NCBI GenBank assembly: GCA_031553755.1
Contig: JAVBKZ010000029.1
Location: 1-41,872, forward strand
Reading direction: 5' to 3'
DNA length: 41,872 bases
Source of the DNA: JAIRVZ01 sp031553755
GTDB taxonomy: Bacteria > Bacteroidota > Bacteroidia > Bacteroidales > Azobacteroidaceae
A model generated the notes under the pieces. That model was not told the origin of the DNA, did no database searches, and saw only the letters and a program-made list of their open reading frames with translations. Every line of letters begins with the position of its first letter. The first letter of the stretch is position 1. The translations under genes and the position numbers were made by a program. Positions 17,437 to 25,619 of the stretch are shown in pieces.

Positions 17437-17444
17437 CAAAAGTA
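17437..17444 (-). promoter_or_regulatory. leu operon promoter (-7 box)
   Basis: TACTTTTG on the minus strand fits TAnnTTTG. A TTTTG ends about 18 bp upstream, a plausible -33 element. Transcription would begin near 17430, about 25 bases before the leader-peptide start. Confidence 0.7.
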
Positions 17445-17564
17445 GGCATATTTTTTTATTCTCAAAATAAAATGAAATAAAAATTTGAAAAAAATATACA
17501 AATAGAAATTATTAACATAAATAATCTTTCAATTTAAAACCAAATAGATTACTTCCGCTGTTTA

Positions 17565-17670
17565 AAATGTCGCACGGAGTAATTATTCACAGAGCCGAAT
17601 CTAAATTATAGCGAAGATATACTCTGTGAAATAAACTCCTTTAACTCCATGTTTAATATAAAAGTCGAGA
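17565..17670. repeat. Dispersed ACTCCGTG-type repeat, copy 2
   Basis: GCACGGAGTAATTATTCACAG on one side and CTCTGTGAAATAAACTCC with ACTCCATGTTTAATAT on the other form an imperfect inverted repeat. The reverse complement shares AAACATGGAGT, TTCACnGAGTA and CTCTGTGAA with the copy at 9435-9540. It occupies the divergent spacer between the leu promoter and moxR. Confidence 0.6.
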
Positions 17671-17733
17671 CGAATTCACAATTATCGTACAATATAAATG
17701 CGAATAATACGTTTCTAATAGTTGAAAATTTTT

Positions 17734-17741
17734 TATTTTTG
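17734..17741 (+). promoter_or_regulatory. Candidate promoter of the bat operon
   Basis: TATTTTTG fits TAnnTTTG and ends 49 bases before the moxR ATG; TTTC lies 18 bp upstream in place of TTTG. No strong terminator is seen within the following eight-gene cluster. Confidence 0.5.
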
Positions 17742-17790
17742 CATCTTAATTTTGAAATTTTACAATAAATAATAAATATCAATAAAATTT

Positions 17791-18786
17791 ATGAGCCAAA
17801 CAGTTGATATTCGTGAATTAAACGAAAGAATCGAAAGTAAAAGCGCATTTGTAAACATGATTACGTTGGGAATGGACCGCGTAATCGTTGGGCAAAAACA
17901 TCTCGTCGAATCATTGTTAATCGGGTTATTGTCGGATGGGCATATCTTGCTTGAAGGAGTTCCCGGTTTGGCAAAAACATTGGCGATCAAGACATTGGGT
18001 TCTTTGATTGACGCGAAATATAGCAGAATCCAGTTTACCCCCGACTTACTTCCTGCCGATGTTGTCGGAACAATGATTTACAGTCAAAAAAACGAAGAAT
18101 TTTTAGTGAAACACGGACCGGTTTTTGCTAATTTTGTATTAGCAGACGAAATCAACCGCGCTCCGGCTAAAGTACAGTCGGCCTTACTCGAAGCGATGCA
18201 GGAAAGACAAGTTACTATCGGGGAAAAAACGTACCCGCTTCCTAAACCGTTCTTGGTGATGGCAACGCAAAACCCTATAGAACAAGAAGGTACATATCCG
18301 CTTCCTGAAGCTCAGGTTGACCGTTTCATGTTGAAAGTGATTATCAATTATCCTAAAAAAGAAGAAGAAAAACTGATTATCCGTCAGAACATTAGCGGCG
18401 AAAGAACAGAGATTCAACCTGTTCTGAAAAAAGAAGAAATCCTCGAAGCCCGCAAAATCGTTCGTGAAGTATATTTAGACGAAAAAATCGAAAAATATAT
18501 CGTTGATATCGTATTCGCTACCCGTTTTCCACAAGAACACGGATTGGCTAATTTAAAAAATATGATTTCGTTCGGAGCATCTCCCCGCGCGTCTATCAAT
18601 TTAGCGTTGGCCGCAAGGGCTTATGCTTTCATCAAACGCAGAGGATATGTAATTCCGGAAGATATTCGCGCGGTTTGTCATGATGTGATGCGACACCGTA
18701 TCGGATTAAGCTACGAAGCGGAGGCCAACAACCTGACTTCGGAAGAAATCATCAGCGAAATTTTGAATAAAGTAGAAGTACCTTAA
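17791..18786 (+). CDS. moxR: MoxR-family AAA+ ATPase
   Basis: A 331-residue MoxR AAA+ ATPase, thought to act as a chaperone that matures or inserts cofactors with VWA-domain partners. Walker A is GVPGLAKT (56-63), Walker B is VLADEINRAPAKVQSALLEAMQE (in which Asp-Glu precedes the MoxR signature), and a sensor segment MATQNPIEQEGTYPLPEAQ(L/V)DRF is intact. ASPRASINLALAARAYAF is the C-terminal sensor 2 region. Normal length for the family. It heads a cluster with DUF58 and the Bat proteins, the standard arrangement in Bacteroidota, and its VWA partners are encoded immediately downstream. Confidence 0.95.
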   Translation: MSQTVDIRELNERIESKSAFVNMITLGMDRVIVGQKHLVESLLIGLLSDGHILLEGVPGLAKTLAIKTLGSLIDAKYSRIQFTPDLLPADVVGTMIYSQKNEEFLVKHGPVFANFVLADEINRAPAKVQSALLEAMQERQVTIGEKTYPLPKPFLVMATQNPIEQEGTYPLPEAQVDRFMLKVIINYPKKEEEKLIIRQNISGERTEIQPVLKKEEILEARKIVREVYLDEKIEKYIVDIVFATRFPQEHGLANLKNMISFGASPRASINLALAARAYAFIKRRGYVIPEDIRAVCHDVMRHRIGLSYEAEANNLTSEEIISEILNKVEVP

Positions 18787-18854
18787 ATTCAGTGGAGAAT
18801 GGAGACTTGAAAGTGGAGAATTTATCACTTTCAACTTTCAACTTTCAACTTTCA
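18787..18854. repeat. Heptamer array ACTTTCA upstream of the DUF58 start
   Basis: ACTTTCA is repeated four times in tandem at 18827-18854. An inverted ACTTGAAAGT lies just before it (18815-18824), so the spacer can also fold. The array ends ten bases before the GTG start of the DUF58 gene. Confidence 0.85.
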
Positions 18855-18864
18855 ACTCAACAAA

Positions 18865-19734
18865 GTGGAAACAAGCGAATTACTAAAAAAAGTACGGCAG
18901 GTTGAAATAAAAACCCGTGGACTTTCCCGCAATATTTTCGCGGGACAATATCATTCGGCATTCAAAGGGAGGGGAATGGCTTTTTCCGAAGTAAGGGAAT
19001 ATCAGTTTGGCGATGACATCAGGGATATTGACTGGAACGTAACGGCAAGACACGCTAAACCCTATATCAAAGTTTTTGAAGAAGAACGCGAACTGACAGT
19101 AATGTTGCTGATAGACGTTTCGGGTAGCCGTGATTTTGGCTCAGTGGCTTTGATGAAAAAAGATATCATTACGGAAATCGCGGCAACATTGGCTTTTTCT
19201 GCGATTCAGAATAACGATAAAATCGGTGTCATTTTCTTTTCAGATAAAGTAGAAAAATTTATTCCTCCTCAAAAAGGGAAAAAACATATTCTATATATTA
19301 TTCGTGAATTGATTGATTTTCAGCCTCAAGAAACAAAAACCGACATTTCTTTGGTGCTGAAATATCTGACCAACGCCATCAAAAAACGTTGTACGACTTT
19401 CGTTATCTCTGATTATATCGACAAAGGAAATTTCAATCACGCGCTCACAATAGCCAACCGTAAACACGATGTCGTGGCTATTCAGGTTTACGACAACCGT
19501 GAAACTGAAATTCCTAAAGTCGGATTGATGAAAGTCAAAGACGCGGAAACCGGAGACGAAAAATGGATTGATACATCTTCCTCTAAAGTCAGGAAAATAT
19601 ATCAGGATTGGTGGAACAAACGGCAAACGGAAATGAACGATTCGTTCAAAAAAAGCCGTGTCGATTCAGTTTCTATCCGCACCGATGAGGATTATGTGAA
19701 AGCTTTGATCGCATTATTTAATCAGCGTAGTTAA
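18865..19734 (+). CDS. DUF58 VWA-like protein of the bat cluster
   Basis: A 289-residue cytoplasmic DUF58 protein, partner of MoxR ATPases. The family core GRGMAFSEVREYQFGDDIRDIDWNVTAR is at about 33-60. A VWA-like metal site is seen as LIDVSGSRDFG. The start is a GTG: METSELLKKVRQ matches the usual N-terminus of Bacteroidota members, and there is no nearer ATG in frame that keeps it. A run of heptamers occupies the space upstream, so the initiation region has no recognisable ribosome-binding site. The next gene starts six bases after the stop, so the two are probably translated together. Confidence 0.92.
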   Translation: METSELLKKVRQVEIKTRGLSRNIFAGQYHSAFKGRGMAFSEVREYQFGDDIRDIDWNVTARHAKPYIKVFEEERELTVMLLIDVSGSRDFGSVALMKKDIITEIAATLAFSAIQNNDKIGVIFFSDKVEKFIPPQKGKKHILYIIRELIDFQPQETKTDISLVLKYLTNAIKKRCTTFVISDYIDKGNFNHALTIANRKHDVVAIQVYDNRETEIPKVGLMKVKDAETGDEKWIDTSSSKVRKIYQDWWNKRQTEMNDSFKKSRVDSVSIRTDEDYVKALIALFNQRS

Positions 19735-19739
19735 TTAAA

Positions 19740-20750
19740 ATGAGAATAGTTAGAATAACTTTCATATCGATTTTGATTGGTTTGTTATGCCCGGGATTCG
19801 TATCCGGGCAACAAACATTTATAAAGGCTTCGATAGATTCGACTCATATATTGATTGGAGATCAGACAAATATCCATTTGGAGATTGTGTCTCAAAAAGG
19901 GAAAGAACTTCAATTACCCGTTTTCGGCGATACAATAATAACCGGAATAGAAATACTTGGAGTATCAAAACCGGATACCGTAGATTTAGGAAATAACAAT
20001 ATCCAAATCAAACAAAATTATTTGGTTACATCTTTCGATTCGGCCATTTTTGTGATTCCTCCCTTTGAAGTAATAGAAGGATCGGATACCATTCTTTCTA
20101 ATTCTTTGGGATTAAAAGTTTCGACACTTCCCGTTGATGTAGAGTCGAAAAAATTCTTCGACATCAAAGATGTGATTGTTCCTCCTTTTGTATTATCAGA
20201 TTATGCCACGATAATTTGGTCTGTCATTGGAGTTTTGGTATTGATTCTTATAGCATGGTATTTGTACGAGGTAAAACGAGGAAGAAAATCGTTGAACTTG
20301 TTCAAAAAGAAAGAAGAGCCCGAACTTCCACCTTATATTGTCGCTATCAATGAATTAGATGAAATAAAATCGAAAAAACTCTGGCAACAAGGATTAAACA
20401 AAGAATATCATTCATCTGTTACGGATACGTTGAGAAAATACATTGAAAAACGATTCGATACCCACGCGATGGAAATGACTTCGGGAGAAATACTGAATCA
20501 TATTAAAGGGGTAAAAGAGATGGAACCTGTATATAACGAGTTAAAGCAAATATTACAATTGGGAGATTTTGTTAAATTCGCTAAATATCAGCCTCTTCCT
20601 GACGAAAATGATCTTAGTTTGACGAATGCTTATACATTCGTTAACGAAACGAAACCCGAAACACCTCCCCTAAATACTCCCCACAAGGGAGAACTTGAAG
20701 TTTCTTCTATGGAGGAAAAGGTTATTTTGGATGAAGGAATGAAGAAATGA
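19740..20750 (+). CDS. Bat-cluster membrane protein with BatD-like N-terminus
   Basis: A 336-residue protein with a signal sequence (1-23), an extracytoplasmic beta-domain that resembles the first domain of BatD (TFIKASIDSTHILIGDQ...), one strong transmembrane helix (about residues 157-177, WSVIGVLVLILIAWYLYEV) and a cytoplasmic tail containing KEYHSSVTDTLRKYIEKRFDTHAMEMTSGEIL, a segment also found at the end of BatD-type proteins. It is the unnamed gene usually found between DUF58 and batA in Bacteroidota. Oddly, the last 30 residues (from about TPPLNTPHKGELE) are encoded by a copy of a dispersed intergenic repeat, so the C-terminus looks recently altered. Confidence 0.85.
   Translation: MRIVRITFISILIGLLCPGFVSGQQTFIKASIDSTHILIGDQTNIHLEIVSQKGKELQLPVFGDTIITGIEILGVSKPDTVDLGNNNIQIKQNYLVTSFDSAIFVIPPFEVIEGSDTILSNSLGLKVSTLPVDVESKKFFDIKDVIVPPFVLSDYATIIWSVIGVLVLILIAWYLYEVKRGRKSLNLFKKKEEPELPPYIVAINELDEIKSKKLWQQGLNKEYHSSVTDTLRKYIEKRFDTHAMEMTSGEILNHIKGVKEMEPVYNELKQILQLGDFVKFAKYQPLPDENDLSLTNAYTFVNETKPETPPLNTPHKGELEVSSMEEKVILDEGMKK
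20663..20694 (+). repeat. Dispersed repeat inside a coding region
   Basis: CCTCCCCTAAATACTCCCC then ACAAGGGAGAACT closely matches the intergenic copies at 12350 and 17176 (reverse). Here it is in frame near the 3' end of the bat-cluster membrane protein and is translated. Confidence 0.8.
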
Positions 20751-20798
20751 AATTACTTTCATTTACTTCATTATTTTAATTATTTTAATTTATAAATT

Positions 20799-21782
20799 AT
20801 GATTTTCGCGAACCCATTATATTTTTGGCTGCTACTTCTACTCATACCGATAATTGGTTGGTATGTTTGGAAGCTTAGAAAATCACAGGCAAGTCTTCAG
20901 ATATCCACATTGCAAGGATTCGAAAAATCGCCTGTAAGCTATAAAGTTTATTTAAGGCATTTACCTTTCGTATTCAGGATATTGTGCCTGATATTTCTGA
21001 TCATAGCTTTGGCTCGTCCGCAATCAACTGATAATTGGGAAAATTCTACGACAGAAGGTATTGATATCGCCTTGTCAATAGACGTTTCAACATCCATGTT
21101 GGCCGAAGATTTAAAACCAAACAGATTGGAAGCGGCCAAAGAAGTTGCCGCAAATTTTGTAAATGGACGACCGAATGACAATATCGGATTAATCGTTTTC
21201 GCGGGTGAAAGTTTTACCCAATGTCCGCTTACCACCGACCATGCGGTTTTATTAAACTTATTGAAAGACATTCACTGTAATATGATTGAAGACGGAACCG
21301 CTATCGGACACGGAATAGCCAACGCCGTAAGAAGCCTAAAGGACAGCCAAGCTAAATCGAAAGTAATTATTTTGCTTACGGACGGTTCTAACAACAAAGG
21401 AGAAATTGCTCCGTTAACGGCCGCCGAAATTGCTAAAACTTACGGAATCAGGGTATATACGGTAGCTGTCGGAACGAGAGGAACAGCTCCCTACCCTTTT
21501 CAGGTAGCGGGGCGGATCGTATACCAGAACGTTCCTGTCGAGATTGATGAAAATACGCTCACACAGATTGCGCAAATTACCGGAGGACAGTATTTTAGGG
21601 CTACAAACAATAAGGCATTAAAAGAAATTTACAGCGAAATCGACCAAATGGAAAAAACAAAAATAAGCGTTCAAGAATATAGTAAAAAGCAGGAAGAATA
21701 TTTGCTTTTTGCCGTTTTTGCCCTGTTATTCTTGTTTTTAGAATTATTATTAAAACATACTTTACTGAGAAATATACCGTAA
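20799..21782 (+). CDS. batA: BatA, VWA-domain membrane protein
   Basis: A 327-residue protein with two N-terminal transmembrane helices (about 7-24 and 56-72), a von Willebrand A domain and one C-terminal helix (about 300-320). The metal site DxSxS is seen in SIDVSTSMLAEDLKPNRLEAAK, and LLTDGSNNKGE supplies the later part of the domain. Members of the bat cluster were linked to oxygen tolerance and stress survival in Bacteroides fragilis and to stress survival in other bacteria; the molecular task is unresolved. BatA and BatB are expected to form an envelope complex with the TPR proteins encoded downstream. Confidence 0.93.
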   Translation: MIFANPLYFWLLLLLIPIIGWYVWKLRKSQASLQISTLQGFEKSPVSYKVYLRHLPFVFRILCLIFLIIALARPQSTDNWENSTTEGIDIALSIDVSTSMLAEDLKPNRLEAAKEVAANFVNGRPNDNIGLIVFAGESFTQCPLTTDHAVLLNLLKDIHCNMIEDGTAIGHGIANAVRSLKDSQAKSKVIILLTDGSNNKGEIAPLTAAEIAKTYGIRVYTVAVGTRGTAPYPFQVAGRIVYQNVPVEIDENTLTQIAQITGGQYFRATNNKALKEIYSEIDQMEKTKISVQEYSKKQEEYLLFAVFALLFLFLELLLKHTLLRNIP

Positions 21783-21865
21783 AAATGAAAAATGAAAAAA
21801 TTATTTTTGTTTTCGTAAATTTTTATTCATTTTTAGTTTTTAACTTTTAACTTTTAGTTTTATTT

Positions 21866-22885
21866 ATGTTTAGATTTGAGCATCCCGAATATTTATATTT
21901 ATTACTCATAATTCCTTTTTTGGGCTTTTTTTATATCTATTCAATGAATATAAAAAAACGAAGAATCAAGAGATTTGGAAATATGGAAATTGTCAGGAAA
22001 TTAATGCCCGATGTTTCCCTGAAAAAACAATACTTGAAATATTGGTTGGTTTCTATCTGTATCGTATTATTTATTTTCTTGATCGCAGGTCCTCAATTTG
22101 GGTCTAAATTGGAGACAAACAAGAGGAAAGGCGTTGAAGTAATGGTTTGTTTAGACGTTTCCAAATCGATGTTGAGCACAGATATTTCGCCCAACAGGTT
22201 GGAAAAATCTAAACAAATACTTTCCAAACTTGTAGATAATTTGAAAGATGATAAAATAGGGTTGATTATTTTTGCCGGAGACGCTTATGTACAGTTACCA
22301 ATTACCGCGGATTACGTTTCCGCCAAAATGTTTTTATCAAGCATCAATCCTTCGATGGTTCCTGTTCAGGGCACAGCTATTGGGTCGGCGATCCGTTTAG
22401 CAAGCAAATCTTTTACTCCCAATGAAAATACAAGCAAAACAATCGTTCTTATTACAGACGGAGAAAATCATGAAGACGATGCTATCGGAGCCGTAAAAGA
22501 CGCGGCCGAAAAAGGAATCAAAATCAACGTATTGGGAGTCGGCCTTCCCAAAGGTTCTCCTATTCCGGTAGGTGGAAATAACGATTTCTTGAAAGACAAA
22601 GAAGGAAACATAGTTGTTTCCAAACTAAATGAAGAAATGTGTAAGGAAATCGCGGCAGCCGGAAACGGCATGTACGCGAGAACGGATAATACGAATTCTT
22701 CATTGAAAGCATTGCAACAGGAAATCGACAAAATGAACAAATCGGATATTGAAACAAAAGTATATTCGGCTTACGATGAAAAATATCAAATCATCGCGTG
22801 GATTATTTTATTCATTTTAGTGGTGGAATTTTTTATTTTAGACAGAAAAAACAGGGTATTTAAGAAAATAACATTGTTTAAATAA
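21866..22885 (+). CDS. batB: BatB, VWA-domain membrane protein
   Basis: A 339-residue paralogue of BatA with the same plan: two N-terminal helices (about 8-25 and 57-76), a VWA domain and a C-terminal helix (IIAWIILFILVVEFFILDR). The metal site is CLDVSKSMLSTDISPNRLEKSK and TDGENHEDDA is the later loop. The order batA-batB-batC is conserved. The 84-bp spacer from batA is unusually AT-rich with a repeated TTTTTAACTTTTAAC motif. I separate A from B by gene order and by the TDGENHEDD loop, which is usual in BatB. Confidence 0.93.
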   Translation: MFRFEHPEYLYLLLIIPFLGFFYIYSMNIKKRRIKRFGNMEIVRKLMPDVSLKKQYLKYWLVSICIVLFIFLIAGPQFGSKLETNKRKGVEVMVCLDVSKSMLSTDISPNRLEKSKQILSKLVDNLKDDKIGLIIFAGDAYVQLPITADYVSAKMFLSSINPSMVPVQGTAIGSAIRLASKSFTPNENTSKTIVLITDGENHEDDAIGAVKDAAEKGIKINVLGVGLPKGSPIPVGGNNDFLKDKEGNIVVSKLNEEMCKEIAAAGNGMYARTDNTNSSLKALQQEIDKMNKSDIETKVYSAYDEKYQIIAWIILFILVVEFFILDRKNRVFKKITLFK

Positions 22886-22895
22886 GTGAAAACAG

Positions 22896-22923
22896 TTGTC
22901 AGCTATCAGCTGTCAGTTGTCAG
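22896..22923. repeat. Heptamer array between batB and batC
   Basis: TTGTCAG, CTATCAG, CTGTCAG, TTGTCAG: four units of period 7 in the batB-batC spacer. The word differs from those at other arrays in the window. A shorter duplicated GAATTGAGAATTA lies in the batC-batD spacer at about 23710-23735. Confidence 0.8.
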
Positions 22924-22965
22924 TTATTTGTTAAATAAGTATAAACTAATTTTGAAATATAAATT

Positions 22966-23706
22966 ATGCAAAATAAAGTAATTATATTGCTATCATTATT
23001 TCTCTCTTTCTCCACTTTTTCTTTCTCACAAAAAGAAGTAAGAAAGCAATTGAAAGAAGGAAACAAAGGATATAAGCAGGAAAAATATACCGAATCCGAA
23101 ATTGCTTACAGAAAAGCGTTAGAAGCCAACGCGCAATCGGCCGATGCTGCTTATAACTTGGGAAACGCGTTGTATAAACAAGGAAAATTCCCGGAAGCAT
23201 TGCAACAATACCAGGCAGTTATTTCTTCAGAAACAGACGCTAAAAAATTAGCATCCACTTTCCATAATATAGGAAATATCTTTATGAATCAACAAGATTA
23301 TTCGAAAAGTGTAGGGGCTTACCGGATGGCAATGAAGAATAATCCTCATGATAATGAAACCCGCTATAACCTAGCTTTAGCGCAAAAATTACTGCAACAA
23401 CAGCAACAAAATCAAGATCAGGACAAAGATAAAAACAAAGACGACAAAGACCAAAATAAAGATCAAGATAAACAAGATCAGGATAAAAAGGAGCAAAATC
23501 AGGATAAGCAAGACCAACAAGATAAACAGGATGATAAAAAGCAAGATAAAACCCAGGAGCAACAACAACAAAACGAACAAATGAGTAAAGATAACGCTCA
23601 ACAAATTTTGGATGCTTTGCTTCAGGATGAAAAAGATACCCAGGAGAAAGTAAAAGAAGCTCAAATGAGACAAATCAAGAGCCGGAAGACCGACAAAGAA
23701 TGGTAA
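22966..23706 (+). CDS. batC: BatC, secreted TPR protein
   Basis: A 246-residue protein with a signal sequence (1-21, FSFSQ), about three tetratricopeptide repeats (residues 27-132, with AAYNLGNALYKQGKFPEALQQY and NIGNIFMNQQDYSKSVGAY) and then a long low-complexity tail of Gln, Asp, Lys and Asn (about 140-205). The extreme C-terminus LQDEKDTQEKVKEAQ..KSRKTDKEW is typical of BatC and may contact BatA/BatB. The tail's codons are biased to CAA/CAG/GAT/AAA, making the gene locally repetitive and prone to length variation. It is expected to act in the periplasm with BatB and BatE. Confidence 0.92.
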   Translation: MQNKVIILLSLFLSFSTFSFSQKEVRKQLKEGNKGYKQEKYTESEIAYRKALEANAQSADAAYNLGNALYKQGKFPEALQQYQAVISSETDAKKLASTFHNIGNIFMNQQDYSKSVGAYRMAMKNNPHDNETRYNLALAQKLLQQQQQNQDQDKDKNKDDKDQNKDQDKQDQDKKEQNQDKQDQQDKQDDKKQDKTQEQQQQNEQMSKDNAQQILDALLQDEKDTQEKVKEAQMRQIKSRKTDKEW

Positions 23707-23742
23707 GGAGAATTGAGAATTAGGAATTGAGAATTAATATAT

Positions 23743-25605
23743 TTGTGTTCTATTATGCACTTATTTGAATTAAAAATAAAACGTAAAATAGCATTTACCG
23801 CCTTATTCGCGGCAATGTGTGTTTTTTCCGGTTTTTCACAAGTAATTTTCAAAGCTTCGGCTCCGGAAGCCGTAGTGCTTGGCGAACAATTTCGTTTAAC
23901 TTACACAATCAACGAAGAAGGTAAAGACTTGCGTATCGCCGAATTATCTGACTTCGAAAATTTGTATGGGCCGAGCGTTTCCCGTTCTGTGAGCCATTCT
24001 ATTATCAACGGACAAACAAGTACAAATACGTCCAATTCATACACTTATACTTTAATGGCTAAAAAAGAAGGGACTTTCAACATTCCTCCTGCCACAATTA
24101 AAGTAGGAAATAGTGAATACAAATCAAACGGACTGACGGTAAGAGTGTTACCACAAGATAAAGCGGCAGCGGCGCAAAGTCAGTCAAGCCAAAAAGAAAC
24201 AACATCGCAGGGTAGCGGAAATATTTCATCAGAAGAAGTGTTTGTAAGAATGGCTATTTCTAAACCTTCAGTTTATGAAAATGAAGGATTCCTTGTTACT
24301 TTCAAGATTTACTCCTTATATGATATCGCCGGATTTGAAAGCGTAAAATTTCCTGAATTCGACGGATTTATCTCTCAGGAAATAGAACTTCCACAAGAAC
24401 GCCAAATGAGTTTGGAAAATTTTAACGGAAGAAATTTTCGAACTTTCGTATTGAAACAGACCGTCCTTTACCCTCAACGTTCCGGAAATCTGACTATACC
24501 TTCGGGAAAAGTAGAAGCGGTATTGCGTGTTCGTTCGCAACAACGGACAAGAAGTATTTTCGATGATTTTTTCGATTCTTATTCAAATGTAAAGAAAACG
24601 ATTACCATTAATTCGGGCACTGTCAATGTAAAACCGCTTCCGGCAGGAAAACCAACATCATTTTCAGGAGCTGTAGGCGATTACAAAATGGCATCTTCTA
24701 TCAATTCCGAAAACGTGAAATCGAACGAGGCTGTAACGATTAAAATCAATATTTCAGGAAACGGAAACATCAAATTAATCAAGAATCCGGAAATTATATT
24801 TCCTAACGATTTTGAGGTATATGATCCTAAAGTAGACCTGAATATACAAACTACAGTCGGTGGTGTTTCCGGAAGCAAATCGATCGAATATTTAGCAATT
24901 CCTCAATACGCCGGAGATTTTGTGATCCCTTCAACATCATTTTCTTATTTTGATCCCAAAACGGGAACTTATAAAATACTTTCTACTCCCGAATACAAGC
25001 TACATGTGGCCAAAGGAGATGGCAGTACTTCACCGGGACAACAAGCATTCAGCAATTATTCTAATAAAGAAGAATTAAAATATGTAGGAAAAGATATTCG
25101 CTACCTCAAAACAAATGGATTTTCTTTCTCGAAAAAAGACGATTATCTTTTCGGAAAAACTATTTATGTTTTATGGTATATTATTCCCGCTTTCCTATTT
25201 ATTATTTATTTCATAGTAAACAGAAAACAAGCGAAAGAAAACGCCAATATCGCGTTAGTCAGAACTAAAAAAGCGAACAAAGTAGCCTCCAAACGCCTTA
25301 AAACAGCCGGAAAACTACTGAAAGAAAATAAACGGGAAGAGTTTTATGACGAAGTTTTGAAAGCTCTATGGGGTTATCTGAGCGACAAACTGAATATTCC
25401 GGTTTCTTCTCTAACCAAAGACAATGTCGAATCCGAATTACTGAAATACGGAGTTGGCGAATCTTTGATCAAAGAATTTATGGATATTTTGAATACCTGC
25501 GAATTCGCCCGTTACGCACCCGGAAATGACGCGCAGGAAATGGATAAACTTTACGATACGACTACTACGGCAATTGATAAAATGGAAAATACAATAAAGA
25601 AATAA
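23743..25605 (+). CDS. batD: BatD, large periplasmic Bat protein
   Basis: A 620-residue BatD-family protein. A cytoplasmic start precedes a signal/anchor helix (about 14-32), then three beta-sandwich-like domains: the first opens VIFKASAPEAVVLGEQFRLTYTINEEG, the second EVFVRMAISKPSVYENEGFLVTFKIYS, the third KMASSINSENVKSNEAVTIKINISGNGN. A transmembrane helix follows at about 477-493 (VLWYIIPAFLFIIYFIVNR) and a cytoplasmic helical tail ends the protein. The ATG used lies five codons before a lysine-rich stretch; a later start is possible but would cut into the signal sequence. It sits between batC and batE, and the tail resembles that of the membrane protein at 19740. Confidence 0.92.
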   Translation: MCSIMHLFELKIKRKIAFTALFAAMCVFSGFSQVIFKASAPEAVVLGEQFRLTYTINEEGKDLRIAELSDFENLYGPSVSRSVSHSIINGQTSTNTSNSYTYTLMAKKEGTFNIPPATIKVGNSEYKSNGLTVRVLPQDKAAAAQSQSSQKETTSQGSGNISSEEVFVRMAISKPSVYENEGFLVTFKIYSLYDIAGFESVKFPEFDGFISQEIELPQERQMSLENFNGRNFRTFVLKQTVLYPQRSGNLTIPSGKVEAVLRVRSQQRTRSIFDDFFDSYSNVKKTITINSGTVNVKPLPAGKPTSFSGAVGDYKMASSINSENVKSNEAVTIKINISGNGNIKLIKNPEIIFPNDFEVYDPKVDLNIQTTVGGVSGSKSIEYLAIPQYAGDFVIPSTSFSYFDPKTGTYKILSTPEYKLHVAKGDGSTSPGQQAFSNYSNKEELKYVGKDIRYLKTNGFSFSKKDDYLFGKTIYVLWYIIPAFLFIIYFIVNRKQAKENANIALVRTKKANKVASKRLKTAGKLLKENKREEFYDEVLKALWGYLSDKLNIPVSSLTKDNVESELLKYGVGESLIKEFMDILNTCEFARYAPGNDAQEMDKLYDTTTTAIDKMENTIKK

Positions 25606-25619
25606 AGGAGGAATACAAT

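Noticed and set aside
17760..17990. Minus-strand frame over the moxR start
   Set aside because: Antisense shadow of the conserved moxR coding sequence, with no family resemblance.
23389..23673. Leu/Ile/Val-rich minus-strand reading frame
   Set aside because: It is the antisense of the Gln/Asp/Lys-rich tail of BatC; composition is a mechanical consequence of that repeat.
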